A stretch of DNA of 64,000 nucleotides, from assembly GCF_025398175.1 (NCBI RefSeq), contig NZ_CP099735.1, forward strand, positions 124,001 to 188,000, written 5' to 3'. This document shows positions 18,575 through 27,720 of the stretch, piece by piece. Below the pieces are notes generated by a model. That model was not told the origin of the DNA. It saw only the letters and a program-made list of their open reading frames with translations, and ran no database searches. The DNA comes from Photobacterium sp. TY1-4 (lineage in GTDB: Bacteria > Pseudomonadota > Gammaproteobacteria > Enterobacterales > Vibrionaceae). A program made the translations under genes and the position numbers. Numbering within the stretch: the first letter of the stretch is position 1; every line of letters begins with the position of its first letter.

Positions 18575-19021
18575 TTAGTGATGGGAAAGTTTTCTGCCCA
18601 GCAGAAATGACCGGGCAGAATCCACCATAAATCCCTGCTTGAGCACATTGCGACCCAACAGCATCCGAAACTTCATCGATTCGCGGTCCGTCAGGGTGAT
18701 TTCAGCGGCCAGAATCTCATCCCCAAGGGCGATTTCAGTCTGGATCACATAGCGCATTTCGCGATGGCCACCCGAATCGGTGACTTGCCGCTGGTCACAG
18801 AGCCGGGCGTGGCATTCAACTACCGTATTGGTGTCGTTTTGCCAGGGGTGGATAAAGAATTGAACCCAGTCTTCTCCGTCTTTCTGATAGGGATTGACGA
18901 TAAAGGCATGCAAGGCACTGGTCTTGGCGCCGGTATCCACTTTGGCTTTGATTGACGAAATCCCCAGGGCCGGCAGCGCCAGCCATTCCCGCCATCCGAC
19001 AATGGTTTGCGTCGTTTTCAT
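18575..19021 (-). CDS. Retropepsin-like ATP-dependent zinc protease homologue (RimK-associated)
   Basis: About 148 residues. The retropepsin-type motif is AKVDTGAKTSALHA, with the catalytic Asp in DTGA, and LLGRNVLKQGFMVD is the second conserved block. Members are annotated as putative ATP-dependent zinc protease and frequently sit beside rimK. ATG 19021 overlaps the stop of the mscS-like gene upstream on this strand, so the two are co-translated. The frame continues upstream through the mscS tail but that part is not conserved. Confidence 0.88.
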   Translation of the reverse strand: MKTTQTIVGWREWLALPALGISSIKAKVDTGAKTSALHAFIVNPYQKDGEDWVQFFIHPWQNDTNTVVECHARLCDQRQVTDSGGHREMRYVIQTEIALGDEILAAEITLTDRESMKFRMLLGRNVLKQGFMVDSARSFLLGRKLSHH

Positions 19022-19911
19022 GAGGTGCCTCCGGCACTGATTTTTTCGGGGTCGTGTTTCTTGCTCTCTTTGTCTTTCTCTTTTTCTTTTTTGAGCCGGT
19101 TGAGCTCGGCATACCAAAATGCCATAAAGTCTTCGGTGAGCTGCTGTTCAATATTGACTGCTTCCTGGGTCGGGCAAAATATCGTGATGGTCATGACATT
19201 CTTACCGATATTAGACGTGCTTACCCGGACACTCGGTGCTGTCCCCTCCAGTTGGATCCCCAAACGTTTCTCGATGAGTCCGGTATAGCGTTGCGCCACT
19301 TCCTGGAAGGGGGCACAGTATTCATTGGCCTTTTCCAGGATGTAGGCTTTGGCATCAAACACATTGATGTCGGCCTCCCGGGTGAGGGTAAAGGAATGAC
19401 TGATGTAGCGGCGCATGAAGTTGAGGTTCTGCACCGGACTGCCGACAAACTGATGGTTGGGGATCGACAGCGACTTCCCGGTATAGCCATAGCTGAGGTT
19501 CTCCATATCGATTTCCAACAGCGTGGTACTGAACCAGTCGCTGCGCGCAACTTCGCCGTAGTGCGAACCGATTTTGATCCAGTCGCCAATGACGAATGTC
19601 CGGTTGCTGGCGATATAGAGTGAGCCGAGGAAACATTGAATGAATTCACGGGTTGCAACCACCAGGGCAACCGCGAAGGCGGCGATCGACAGGGCCATAT
19701 AGCGCAGCTCAGACAGCCAGATGATCATTAAGCCAAGCGCGATGGCCAGGTTGGTCAGGTTATTGATGGTGTTGATCCAGCGCTTGGGCTGTTCGTCATC
19801 ACCATTCGGGCGCTGGCCCAGGTGGCGGACCGCCAGCCAGCGGATGACCCAGGCGATGGCGACCAGAACCAGTGATGCGATGAGTTTGTTACCGGTGATC
19901 AGCTCGTTCAC
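19018..19911 (-). CDS. MscS-family mechanosensitive channel
   Basis: A 297-residue small-conductance mechanosensitive channel. Membrane helices are near residues 8-27, 50-70 and 73-95, the last one lining the pore. The MscS beta-domain follows with FVIGDWIKIGSHYGEV and SIPNHQFVGSPVQNL. The C-terminus ends in a charged Lys/Glu-rich tail. It is translationally coupled to the retropepsin-like gene and lies downstream of rimK on the same strand, a grouping seen in other gammaproteobacteria. Confidence 0.9.
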   Translation of the reverse strand: MNELITGNKLIASLVLVAIAWVIRWLAVRHLGQRPNGDDEQPKRWINTINNLTNLAIALGLMIIWLSELRYMALSIAAFAVALVVATREFIQCFLGSLYIASNRTFVIGDWIKIGSHYGEVARSDWFSTTLLEIDMENLSYGYTGKSLSIPNHQFVGSPVQNLNFMRRYISHSFTLTREADINVFDAKAYILEKANEYCAPFQEVAQRYTGLIEKRLGIQLEGTAPSVRVSTSNIGKNVMTITIFCPTQEAVNIEQQLTEDFMAFWYAELNRLKKEKEKDKESKKHDPEKISAGGTS

Positions 19912-20122
19912 CTGACGTCTCCTTTGTTCTCAGGCCGCGAATGACGGCGGCTGTTGTCTGCTTGACCATGCTAGCTTGGACCCTGTTGTCTCTTTGACTC
20001 TTTTGTCGCTTGAACCGCAGGATGTTGAGCGATTGCATGTTCGGGTATTGTATGTCCGGTCAGACAACATGAGAACTCAGTTTCAGTAACAATTGTTGTG
20101 CGAGCTATCCTGACCTTGCCCG

Positions 20123-21028
20123 CTAGCCTTTGCCCCGGGTCCGGGTGGTGCGCTGTTTGGCGTTGGCCTCCAGAAACATGATGATTTTGGCCGCAATATC
20201 GCGTTCCGAGGCCTTTTCAATCCCTTCCAGGCCCGGCGAGGAATTCACCTCCATCACCACCGGGCCATGCATGGATCGCAGCAGGTCGACCCCGGCGAGG
20301 TTGAGTCCCATGGTCCTGGCGGCACGCACCGCGGTGGAGCGCTCTTCCGGAGTGATCCGAACCAGGCTGGCCGAGCCGCCGCGGTGCAGGTTTGAGCGAA
20401 ATTCACCTTCTTTGCCCTGACGCTTCATGGCTGCCACCACTTTATCGCCGATGACAAAGCAACGGATGTCTGCGCCACCGGCTTCCTTGATGAACTCCTG
20501 GACCATGATGTTGACATGCAGGCCGAGAAAGGCCTCGATCACACTCTCTGCAGCCGTCCGGGTTTCGGCCAGTACCACCCCGATGCCCTGGGTCCCTTCC
20601 AGCAGCTTGATCACCAGCGGAGCGCCCCCGACCATGTCGATCAGATCCGGGATATCGCTGGGTTTGTTCGCAAAGCCGGTGATGGGCAGGCCGATATTCT
20701 TGCGGGCCAGCAGTTGCAAAGATCGTAACTTATCGCGAGAGCGCGAGATCGCTACGGATTCGTTGATCGAAAATACGCCCATGGTTTCAAACTGGCGCAG
20801 GACGGCGGTGCCGTAAAAGGTGACGGAAGAGCCGATTCTGGGGATCACCGCGTCAAAATCTTCCAGGGCTTTCCCTTCAAAGTGTATGGAAGAAGCCTGG
20901 GAGTTAATGTTCATGTAACAACGCAGTACATCAATCACATGCATTTCGTGGCCGCGTTCTTCCCCCGCTTCGACCAGACGTTGTGTGGAGTAGAGTTTTT
21001 TGTTGCGAGACAAAATAGCAATTTTCAT
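20123..21028 (-). CDS. rimK: RimK alpha-L-glutamate ligase
   Basis: ATP-grasp ligase that adds glutamate residues to the C-terminus of ribosomal protein S6 and can make poly-alpha-glutamate. The 301-residue protein has the N-domain opening [18 protein letters not shown], the glycine-rich ATP loop [30 protein letters not shown] and the metal-binding end [15 protein letters not shown]. All key segments are intact. The AstE-like hydrolase gene is divergent, and mscS and the protease homologue follow after about 210 bases. Confidence 0.95.
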   Translation of the reverse strand: MKIAILSRNKKLYSTQRLVEAGEERGHEMHVIDVLRCYMNINSQASSIHFEGKALEDFDAVIPRIGSSVTFYGTAVLRQFETMGVFSINESVAISRSRDKLRSLQLLARKNIGLPITGFANKPSDIPDLIDMVGGAPLVIKLLEGTQGIGVVLAETRTAAESVIEAFLGLHVNIMVQEFIKEAGGADIRCFVIGDKVVAAMKRQGKEGEFRSNLHRGGSASLVRITPEERSTAVRAARTMGLNLAGVDLLRSMHGPVVMEVNSSPGLEGIEKASERDIAAKIIMFLEANAKQRTTRTRGKG

Positions 21029-21232
21029 GGGATCGTCCTTAACGGTTGGGCCAAGGCTTGGTTTTGAACAAGACGTTTAAACACAAGCTAGCCGCAGATT
21101 CGGTACCATTGAGGCTTAGTCGTAAGAAACCGTTGAAAAAAACACACACTAACGAGTGTATACCATCCTCAGCCATTGCATTTCTGGACTATGCTGGTAA
21201 GTGTCCTGTCGGTACAGCGTGGCCCATACTGC

Positions 21233-22267
21233 ATGGTGAAAAGAGGCAAACCGCCGAGGGAGTCGATCACCTTTGGTGAGGTTGAGGTGGCTGCCGGAGA
21301 GCGAAAAAGTATTTATCTGGATGTGGCCAGACTCTATACACACACCAGTCTCGATATGGTGGTGGAAGTGATTCACAGTAAACGGGAAGGCCCGGTATTG
21401 CTGGTTTCTGCCGCCATTCACGGCGATGAACTGAACGGCGTCGAAATTTGCCGCCAGTTGCTCAAACACAAAGCTTTGAACCGGATCCGCGGCACCTTGG
21501 TCATTGTCCCTGTGGTAAATATTTTCGGGTTTATTCACCGCTCTCGTTACCTGCCGGACCGGCGGGATATGAACCGCAGTTTCCCGGGCTCAGCCAAGGG
21601 TTCGGTCGGCGGTCGGTTTGCCTATCAGTTCCGGACTCAAATCCTCAGTCAGTGTACCCATGTGATTGACCTGCATACCGGCGCGGTGCATCGCAGCAAC
21701 TTGCCCCAGATCCGGGCCAACATGGACAATCCGGTGGCGGCACAGATGTCGCTCAGCTTTGGTGCACCGGTGGTGATTGATTCCAAAACCCGCGACGGTT
21801 CTTTGCGAGAGTGTGCCGACAAGCAAGGGGTACCGGTTATTCTGTACGAAGCCGGGGAAGCACTGCGGTTTGACGCGGCCTCGATTAAGGGCGGGGTCCG
21901 TGGGATCCTCAATGTAATGCGCAGCCTTGAAATGTTGCCGACACCGAGGCTGGCAAAGAACACGGTCCAGCCGGTGATCGCACGGGCATCTTATTGGCTG
22001 CGGGCGGAAATCGATGGGATTTGCATGTTCATCGCCCGGCTGGGTCAGCGGGTTGCGGTTGGTGACGTCCTGGCGCTCATCTCTTCTCCCTTCAGTACCG
22101 ATGAGTATCCGGTGATCAGCAGAACGGCCGGGATCATCATTGGCCGGAACAATATCCCCTTGGTTAATGAAGGGGATGCGCTGTTTCATATCGCCAAGTT
22201 TACGACTGTGGTCAAAGCAGAAAAAACAATCGAAACATTCCACTCTGAGATTGAAGAAGATTATTGA
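21233..22267 (+). CDS. AstE/AspA-family zinc hydrolase, RimK-associated
   Basis: Succinylglutamate desuccinylase/aspartoacylase-like protein of about 344 residues. Motifs are AAIHGDELNG (zinc His, Glu), RRDMNRSFPG (substrate Arg), VIDLHTGAVHRSNLPQ (zinc His) and ILYEAGEALRF (catalytic Glu). The C-terminal part is a biotinyl-like beta-barrel (GQRVAVGDVLALISSPF). It is divergent from rimK and belongs to the subfamily commonly found with it, suggesting removal of added glutamates, which is inference. Start is uncertain; ATG 21233 fits homologues best, with TTG 21176 and ATG 21191 upstream. Confidence 0.87.
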   Translation: MVKRGKPPRESITFGEVEVAAGERKSIYLDVARLYTHTSLDMVVEVIHSKREGPVLLVSAAIHGDELNGVEICRQLLKHKALNRIRGTLVIVPVVNIFGFIHRSRYLPDRRDMNRSFPGSAKGSVGGRFAYQFRTQILSQCTHVIDLHTGAVHRSNLPQIRANMDNPVAAQMSLSFGAPVVIDSKTRDGSLRECADKQGVPVILYEAGEALRFDAASIKGGVRGILNVMRSLEMLPTPRLAKNTVQPVIARASYWLRAEIDGICMFIARLGQRVAVGDVLALISSPFSTDEYPVISRTAGIIIGRNNIPLVNEGDALFHIAKFTTVVKAEKTIETFHSEIEEDY

Positions 22268-22290
22268 CGGGTTTTGGCCCGGGGGATGAT

Positions 22291-22328
22291 ACAACGAGGC
22301 TGCGGAGCACCCGCAGCCTCGTTGTTTG
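22291..22328. terminator. Bidirectional Rho-independent terminator
   Basis: ACAACGAGGCTGCGG pairs perfectly (15 bp) with CCGCAGCCTCGTTGT around the loop AGCAC, followed by TTGT; the minus strand ends in TTGT as well. It ends the AstE-like gene and possibly the DUF1566 gene from the other side. Confidence 0.88.
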
Positions 22329-22423
22329 TCCGATTTTCTGGGCGGCATTGATGCCTGCTGTTGGCAATGTCATTCGTTTGCGATGCTGGTTTCTTCCTAT
22401 TGGGCTGATGGTGATGCCGGCGA

Positions 22424-24013
22424 TCACGATGTCGGTGGTCGTGAGGGAACACAGGCCAGGACATCGTCAGTGGGTTTCAGGCAGTGGCCACTGAGTTTGC
22501 CATGCGGCGTCTCAACCTGGCACGGGCTATCCGGGGCTTTGTTCACGCAGGCCTTGATGGCTTCCGGTGGCGGCTGATGTCGGCCTTGTCTCGCTGGAAA
22601 GGACATGGGTTGTCGGTTATTGGTCGGGAAATCGGGTTGAGCACGTAAAGGATCGTCTGTCGCGGCCTGATGACGCCGGGGCGGCTGTATCATTGTTGAA
22701 GCGGTGTTGGCGGCTGCAGGGTAGGTCAGCGACGGACGTTGCCGGGACGCCGGTTGTTGCACCAATCGTGTAATCCCGCCCCGGACGCAGCGGGCCAGGT
22801 TTTGGATCCGGACTGCATCGCCTTGGGGGCCGCGGCCTTGCGGGTATTGGCCGGCGTTACCGGTTTTGGGATCGCTGCGTTGCGCTCCGGCGCCGTGAAC
22901 GTCAAGCCAGCGTCCGTGCATGTAACCCATCGCGCGGCCAAAGGCGAGATAAACAGCGGCACCCTGATTGCGGACATTGGTATGCGTGGTGCTGCTCCAG
23001 TAAGCGCCGAAATCCTGTTGACCGGCTTCATTGATGATTGGGGTAGTGTTAAAGCTTGGGTCGATGGCGGCACTCTCGGTGGTATCCGGTGAGCGACGGT
23101 AATCGACGATTGATTGCAGGGCCTTGGCATTCGGCAGGCGCCAGTCGTGATAGCCACCCAGCGTCAGGCGGTCACAATAAGCCAACGCGTCCGGCCAGTT
23201 GAGAGGCTTCCCGCTGTCCCCCTGTTGCCAGATCAGCCCGGTCGCAACATCGGTAATAGTGCCGTTTTGATTGTCCGAAAACTGGTTTTGTCCGTAATTC
23301 GGCTGGTTGCGAACCAACATGACGTAGAAGGTTTTTTCTCCGTGCGGCGCCCCCGGTGGTGGCGTGCCAATGCCGTATCCTTTGATGCGCCCATCCATGA
23401 AGTTGACGCCGAAAATACTGTCCTGATTGCCCATGGTGGTGGCGACATACCGGGTACTGCTGGCGTACTGGCTGTCAATGAGCCGTTCTCCGGCATTTTG
23501 ATCTCCGGGCCCGAATCCGAACACTGCAGCATCAATAAAGGGACGTAAGGTCAGCGTGCGTTGGCGGTTGCCCCCTTGCGCATCTGGTTCTTGTCCGTCA
23601 AACAGGATCAGTGAGTAAAGCGTTTTGATGTCCGGAAGCCGCCAGTCGTGATAACCGCCGATCGTCGCTGTGTCGGCGTATGCCAGTGCTTGCCGGTAGG
23701 TCAGCTTATCTCGGCTGTTAATGCTGCCGTCGCCGTTGAGATCGGTGGTCTGGGTCCACATCAGGCCGGTGACATTATCGGTGACCGTTCCGTCATGGTG
23801 ATTGGTATAGCTGGGCGTCAGCCCTTGGTATTGGGCATCCTGGCCGAATGTGTGCTCACCCGGAGACGGACAGGTGCGCTGGCGGTGCATTTGGCCGGCG
23901 CACTCACTGAGATGCGTATCAACAATCGGAAAGCTGGATGTCGCTGACTCTGCTTGCGCCGTTGAACTCAGTGCAGCGGCCAAGGCGACAGTAGCCATTA
24001 AAGCAGTGTTCAT
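22424..24013 (-). CDS. Exported protein with two DUF1566 domains
   Basis: A signal peptide (residues 1-21, ending AQA-ES) is followed by two DUF1566/Lcl-C domains. Each has the pattern VTGLMW or ATGLIW, a TYRQALAYAD or NWPDALAYCD helix, and GGYHDWRLP (near residues 118 and 287). DUF1566 domains resemble C-type-lectin/FGE-like folds. The last 110 residues are low in order, rich in Pro, Gln and Arg, and carry two cysteine pairs near the end. Function is unknown; a surface role is inferred. It stands alone. Confidence 0.8.
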   Translation of the reverse strand: MNTALMATVALAAALSSTAQAESATSSFPIVDTHLSECAGQMHRQRTCPSPGEHTFGQDAQYQGLTPSYTNHHDGTVTDNVTGLMWTQTTDLNGDGSINSRDKLTYRQALAYADTATIGGYHDWRLPDIKTLYSLILFDGQEPDAQGGNRQRTLTLRPFIDAAVFGFGPGDQNAGERLIDSQYASSTRYVATTMGNQDSIFGVNFMDGRIKGYGIGTPPPGAPHGEKTFYVMLVRNQPNYGQNQFSDNQNGTITDVATGLIWQQGDSGKPLNWPDALAYCDRLTLGGYHDWRLPNAKALQSIVDYRRSPDTTESAAIDPSFNTTPIINEAGQQDFGAYWSSTTHTNVRNQGAAVYLAFGRAMGYMHGRWLDVHGAGAQRSDPKTGNAGQYPQGRGPQGDAVRIQNLARCVRGGITRLVQQPASRQRPSLTYPAAANTASTMIQPPRRHQAATDDPLRAQPDFPTNNRQPMSFPARQGRHQPPPEAIKACVNKAPDSPCQVETPHGKLSGHCLKPTDDVLACVPSRPPTS

Positions 24014-24197
24014 GTCCTGTTCCTGGACTCAAGATGATTTCAATACAGAACAGTCTACCTGAACGACAGCCATCAAATACGGAAAAAATAAGGAAATGCG
24101 CACAGAGTATCTTGGCTAAAATGGTATTGATTGCTTACATAATTAGCCGTGATTGGTGTTGTGTGGTTGCCTCGTCACAGACAGGTAAGGATGAAAA

Positions 24198-24653
24198 ATG
24201 AATGATACTGAAAAGAAACAAGTCATTGATCTGCTCAACAATATTATGGAACTTGAACTCGCCGGCGTGGTGCGGTACACCCACTATTCGCTGATGGTGT
24301 TTGGCTATAACCGGATTCCAATTGTTTCCTGGCTGAAAGGAAATGCCGACGAAGGTCTGCTGCATGCACAAAAAGCCGGGGAGATGGTGACGCTGCTCGG
24401 CGGACACCCGTCCTTAAAAGTCGGTCCGTTGCTGGAAACACACCAGCACGATATCGGCGATATGATGCGCGAGAGTTTGGCGCATGAAGAATCGGCGTTA
24501 GCGCTGTATTACAAACTGTTGAAACTGGTCGAAGGGAAGTCGGTGGTGTTGGAAGAGTACGCCCGGGACATGATTTCGCAAGAAGAGTTGCACCGTGATG
24601 AAGTGAACAAAATGCTGCGGCGGCCCGGCGAAACCCAACCGTTCGAAGAATGA
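24198..24653 (+). CDS. Bacterioferritin/ferritin-like diiron protein
   Basis: A 151-residue four-helix bundle. The diiron ligands are visible in order: Glu in LELAGVVRYTHYS, Glu/His in DEGLLHAQKAGEM, Glu in LAHEESALALYYK, and ExxH in SQEELHRDEV. This fits the ferritin-like superfamily, close to bacterioferritin in annotation. No heme-ligand Met is evident and no bacterioferritin-associated ferredoxin gene is adjacent. Role is iron storage or oxidative protection, by family. Confidence 0.85.
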   Translation: MNDTEKKQVIDLLNNIMELELAGVVRYTHYSLMVFGYNRIPIVSWLKGNADEGLLHAQKAGEMVTLLGGHPSLKVGPLLETHQHDIGDMMRESLAHEESALALYYKLLKLVEGKSVVLEEYARDMISQEELHRDEVNKMLRRPGETQPFEE

Positions 24654-24702
24654 ACCGGCGCCGTGTAGGCGGCGCGTAGAATCGCTATCGCAGGGAGCGG
24701 GC

Positions 24703-25479
24703 ATGCGTATTCAGTATCAGTCGGATCTCCATCTGGAGTTCATGCCGTCACTGGCAGATTATGCGCTTCCTCGGGTGGGGGCTGATGTGATTGTGATTGC
24801 CGGGGATATCGGGGTGCACAGTGATCCCCGTTATATTGACTGGACACTTGAAGCAACCGCTGGGACGCCGACGATTGTCGTTGCGGGCAACCATGAGCCT
24901 TATGGGTCGAGTCGGCAACAGAGCCTGCATATCTGGCGTCAGGCCACGGCAAACACCCATATTCACTTTCTGGAAAAAGCGCAATGCGAACTCCAGGGTG
25001 TCCGGTTTCTGGGGGCGACTTTATTTACCGACTATAACCTGCGGGGCGATCGGGAGAAGGCCATGCACGTGGCCGCACTCGGTCTCAATGACCATCGCAT
25101 GGTGCAATACGGCGATCGGATGTTTACTCCGGACGATGCCTACACTGAGCATTGCCTGGCGCGCCAGTTTCTCGAAGATGCCCTCAGTCGTCATTTTCCG
25201 GGACCGACCGTCGTCGTGACCCATCACGCGCCCAGCCCCCAATGCTGGGGGAGCGGGGTGCCCGCCAAATTAGCCAGACCGGATGCGTTGGCTCCGGCCT
25301 ATGTGAGCGATCTGGAATCAGTGATGGCCAAGCATGAGATTGCGCTTTGGTTCCACGGCCACCTGCATCACAGTGTTGATGTTGTCCGGCATGGTACCCG
25401 GGTGCTGAGCAACCCCAGAGGGTACTGGCCGGACGCTTTGAACCCAGCCTTTGAACCGGGGAAAGTTGTCGTGCTTTAA
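24703..25479 (+). CDS. Calcineurin-like metallophosphoesterase
   Basis: All five metal motifs are present in a 258-residue protein: QSDLHLEF, AGDIGVH, AGNHEPYG, VVTHHAPS and FHGHLHHSVD. A GREGCA-like spacing precedes the ATG (GGGAGCGGGC). No signal peptide. Substrate may be a nucleotide, phosphodiester or phosphoprotein; the sequence does not tell. It follows the ferritin-like gene after about 50 bases on the same strand. Confidence 0.9.
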   Translation: MRIQYQSDLHLEFMPSLADYALPRVGADVIVIAGDIGVHSDPRYIDWTLEATAGTPTIVVAGNHEPYGSSRQQSLHIWRQATANTHIHFLEKAQCELQGVRFLGATLFTDYNLRGDREKAMHVAALGLNDHRMVQYGDRMFTPDDAYTEHCLARQFLEDALSRHFPGPTVVVTHHAPSPQCWGSGVPAKLARPDALAPAYVSDLESVMAKHEIALWFHGHLHHSVDVVRHGTRVLSNPRGYWPDALNPAFEPGKVVVL

Positions 25480-25638
25480 CTTCTTATTCCGGCGGATACT
25501 GCCATGCTCAGTGGATCTATTCAGGATTGGCCGTATTTCCGATTGCGTTGTGCTTCAGTTGTTCTCTATCAAGGTGGTGAATCACGTGCCACCTATGGCA
25601 TACTGATATAACCATCTGATTGTCAAAGGATTGAGATA

Positions 25639-26226
25639 TTGGAAACGGAAAGGCTACGCATCGAGCCCCCGGCGATGTGCTGGGTTGAACCTACGTTTGA
25701 AGCGGTTTGTGCCCATCGCGACACGCTGAGTGTCTTCTTACCCTGGGTACCTCATCACCAGACGATTGAACAGGCCACGCAAGCCATGCGTGAGGCGATC
25801 GATAATTTTGAACATCAGCGCGGTGAACTCAGGTTTTTCGTGATCCGAAAGTCCGATGCCCGTCTGCTCGGGGCCGTCGGGCTGATCCTGAAAGATCCGG
25901 CCGTGCCGCTTTGTGAAATCGGTTACTGGCTTCGTAGTGATGAAGTCGGCAAAGGGTACATCACGGAAGCGGTGGCCCGGGTGGAACAATATGCGCTGGA
26001 GCACCTGAACGCAGAGCGTCTGGAAATCATCACGTCTGCGACTAATCTGCGTAGCCGGGCGGTTGCGGAGCGCAGCGGCTATCGTTTGGAAGCCCGGCTG
26101 GAAAAAGCGCGTCGGTTGCCGTCCGGATCATTAGACGACACCGTGATTTACTGTAAACATCGTTCATCATCTCCCCGTCCTGAACCAACTCAGCGGGTTG
26201 CGCCATCAAAAATAACAGGAGTGTGA
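25639..26226 (+). CDS. RimJ/RimL-type GNAT acetyltransferase
   Basis: A GNAT-fold protein of about 195 residues. The start appears to be TTG 25639 (METERLRIEP in homologue style), since no ATG lies before the first strand. Core segments are DARLLGAVGLI, CEIGYWLRSDEVGKGYITEAV (acetyl-CoA loop region) and LEIITSATNLRSRAVAERSGY. This matches enzymes that acetylate ribosomal protein N-termini or other amines. The stop is one base from the next gene, so the two are one transcript. Confidence 0.87.
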   Translation: METERLRIEPPAMCWVEPTFEAVCAHRDTLSVFLPWVPHHQTIEQATQAMREAIDNFEHQRGELRFFVIRKSDARLLGAVGLILKDPAVPLCEIGYWLRSDEVGKGYITEAVARVEQYALEHLNAERLEIITSATNLRSRAVAERSGYRLEARLEKARRLPSGSLDDTVIYCKHRSSSPRPEPTQRVAPSKITGV

Positions 26227-26227
26227 A

Positions 26228-26569
26228 ATGCCTCATTGCATTATTGAATATTCGAAGGGACTGGAAGCGGCGATTTCACCCGATGAACTCTCTTCAACCG
26301 TATTTGAGGGCGCGTTGGCGTCCGGACTCTTTACCCCGGCAGATATTAAAACCCGGGTGATCCCGTACACCAGCTATCAGGTGGGGGAAACCACGGCAGG
26401 GTTTATTCATGTGACGGCGCGGATTCTGGCCGGTCGCAATGAAACAAAGAAAAAGAATTTGTCTCATCAAATCCTGGAGAGACTCCAGCAGCTCGATCAA
26501 CCCAATACCTCTTACACGGTCGAGGTGGTTGATATTGACGTTGCCAGCTACGCCAAGTCCGCCAGCTAG
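26228..26569 (+). CDS. 5-carboxymethyl-2-hydroxymuconate isomerase-family tautomerase
   Basis: A 113-residue tautomerase-fold protein starting Met-Pro, so the catalytic base would be Pro at mature position 1. PHCIIEYSKGLE and the later FIHVTARILAGRNETKK match the CHMI (HpcD/HpaF) family. AGGAG lies upstream. No other homoprotocatechuate-pathway genes are nearby, so a role in that pathway is not supported by context. Ends at a clear terminator. Confidence 0.87.
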   Translation: MPHCIIEYSKGLEAAISPDELSSTVFEGALASGLFTPADIKTRVIPYTSYQVGETTAGFIHVTARILAGRNETKKKNLSHQILERLQQLDQPNTSYTVEVVDIDVASYAKSAS

Positions 26570-26593
26570 TACATTGACAGGACTGGCATTCAG

Positions 26594-26637
26594 AATCGCG
26601 GTGACCGAAGTGTTTTTCAGTCACCGCGATTTTGTTT
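26594..26637 (+). terminator. Rho-independent terminator after isomerase gene
   Basis: AATCGCGGTGAC and GTCACCGCGATT form a 12-bp perfect stem; TTGTTTG follows. Confidence 0.88.
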
Positions 26638-26792
26638 GACTCCGCCAGTGGGTCAGCAAAGCACGCTTGAACGGCTGTTCAGATTGACTTCTTGGTCACT
26701 TCCATCAATTTTGCTTATCTACAGGATGAAAAAGATGATTTGTTCTGTTTCTCGGAGGTTTTTATAACAGCAGCATAAACTTTCCTTCGTAG

Positions 26793-27407
26793 ATGCTGAT
26801 GAACGTAGACACTTTAATTGATGCTATCCATACCCATGGCTGGTGTATTTGGGATGATTTCTTAACCCCGGAACAGGTGAGCGAATTACGCGCATCGATT
26901 CCCGCCAATTGGCAACAGTCCGGCATCGGCCGGGATATGGATTACGTTCAGGAAGCGCGGGTTCGCAAAGACAAGATCCAGTGGTTAGCACCTGAGATGG
27001 GTGTACCAGTGCAGTATTATTTGCAGCAGATGGAAGATTTGCGCGCGGCGGTGAATCGTCATTTATACCTCGGGTTGTTTGAGTATGAGGCGCACTTTGC
27101 CAAATATGAGCCGGGTGACTTCTACAAAAAGCATCTGGATAGCTTCCGGGGGCAGAGCAACCGCAAATTGACCACGGTGTTTTATCTCAATGATCACTGG
27201 GTGGCAGAAGATGGTGGTGAGTTGGTAATGTACGATCTGGACGATCAGCATCTGGCGCAGGTCGCCCCCAAAGCCGGTCGGCTGGTTGTGTTCCTGTCGG
27301 AGAATTTCCCCCATGAAGTGTTACCCGCACATAAGCGCCGTTACAGCATCGCCGGATGGTACCGGGTCAACGGCAACACCGGTGATCGGCTGGATGTCGC
27401 CAGATAA
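26793..27407 (+). CDS. 2-oxoglutarate/Fe(II)-dependent oxygenase
   Basis: A 204-residue prolyl-4-hydroxylase-type double-stranded beta-helix. The iron triad is His and Asp in FYKKHLDSFRG and His in SENFPHEVLP; the 2OG-binding Arg is in HKRRYSIAGWYR. TTVFYLNDHW and GGELVMYDLDD are the surrounding strands. The group contains SM-20/EGL-9-like hydroxylases that may act on ribosomal or elongation-factor prolines, which is inference. ATG 26793 or 26799 may be the start. Confidence 0.9.
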   Translation: MLMNVDTLIDAIHTHGWCIWDDFLTPEQVSELRASIPANWQQSGIGRDMDYVQEARVRKDKIQWLAPEMGVPVQYYLQQMEDLRAAVNRHLYLGLFEYEAHFAKYEPGDFYKKHLDSFRGQSNRKLTTVFYLNDHWVAEDGGELVMYDLDDQHLAQVAPKAGRLVVFLSENFPHEVLPAHKRRYSIAGWYRVNGNTGDRLDVAR

Positions 27408-27454
27408 AGCCACTTAATCTTTGGCTAAGTCGCGAAACAATCAAGTCTTCACGG

Positions 27455-27484
27455 ACAGGCACGCTCAGGCGTGCCTGTTTTTTT
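27455..27484 (+). terminator. Rho-independent terminator
   Basis: ACAGGCACGC and GCGTGCCTGT form a 10-bp stem with the tetraloop TCAG and a run of seven T. It ends the 2OG oxygenase gene. Confidence 0.93.
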
Positions 27485-27720
27485 ATGTTTAGCAGTGACG
27501 GCAGGGTGGGGGAAGCCGTATTGACGGTTCGGCCGGGGTGTGAGTCACACTGTGGCGATCGAATCGGAGATAATTGCACCAGAAACAGGACGAAGTAGCG
27601 ACACAGGCTTTAGACTTATGGCAATACCAGCGCCGAGAAGTCGGCCGTGATCGCCCATGATGCGAGATCGCATTCGCTGTTGCTGGGTGGGTTCGAGTGG
27701 GGTCAGAGAAGGAGAGACGG

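Noticed and set aside
27538..27550. GTGTGA-G-TCACAC palindrome as a CRP site
   Set aside because: CRP sites need six bases between TGTGA and TCACA; here there is one, so it is not a standard CRP operator.
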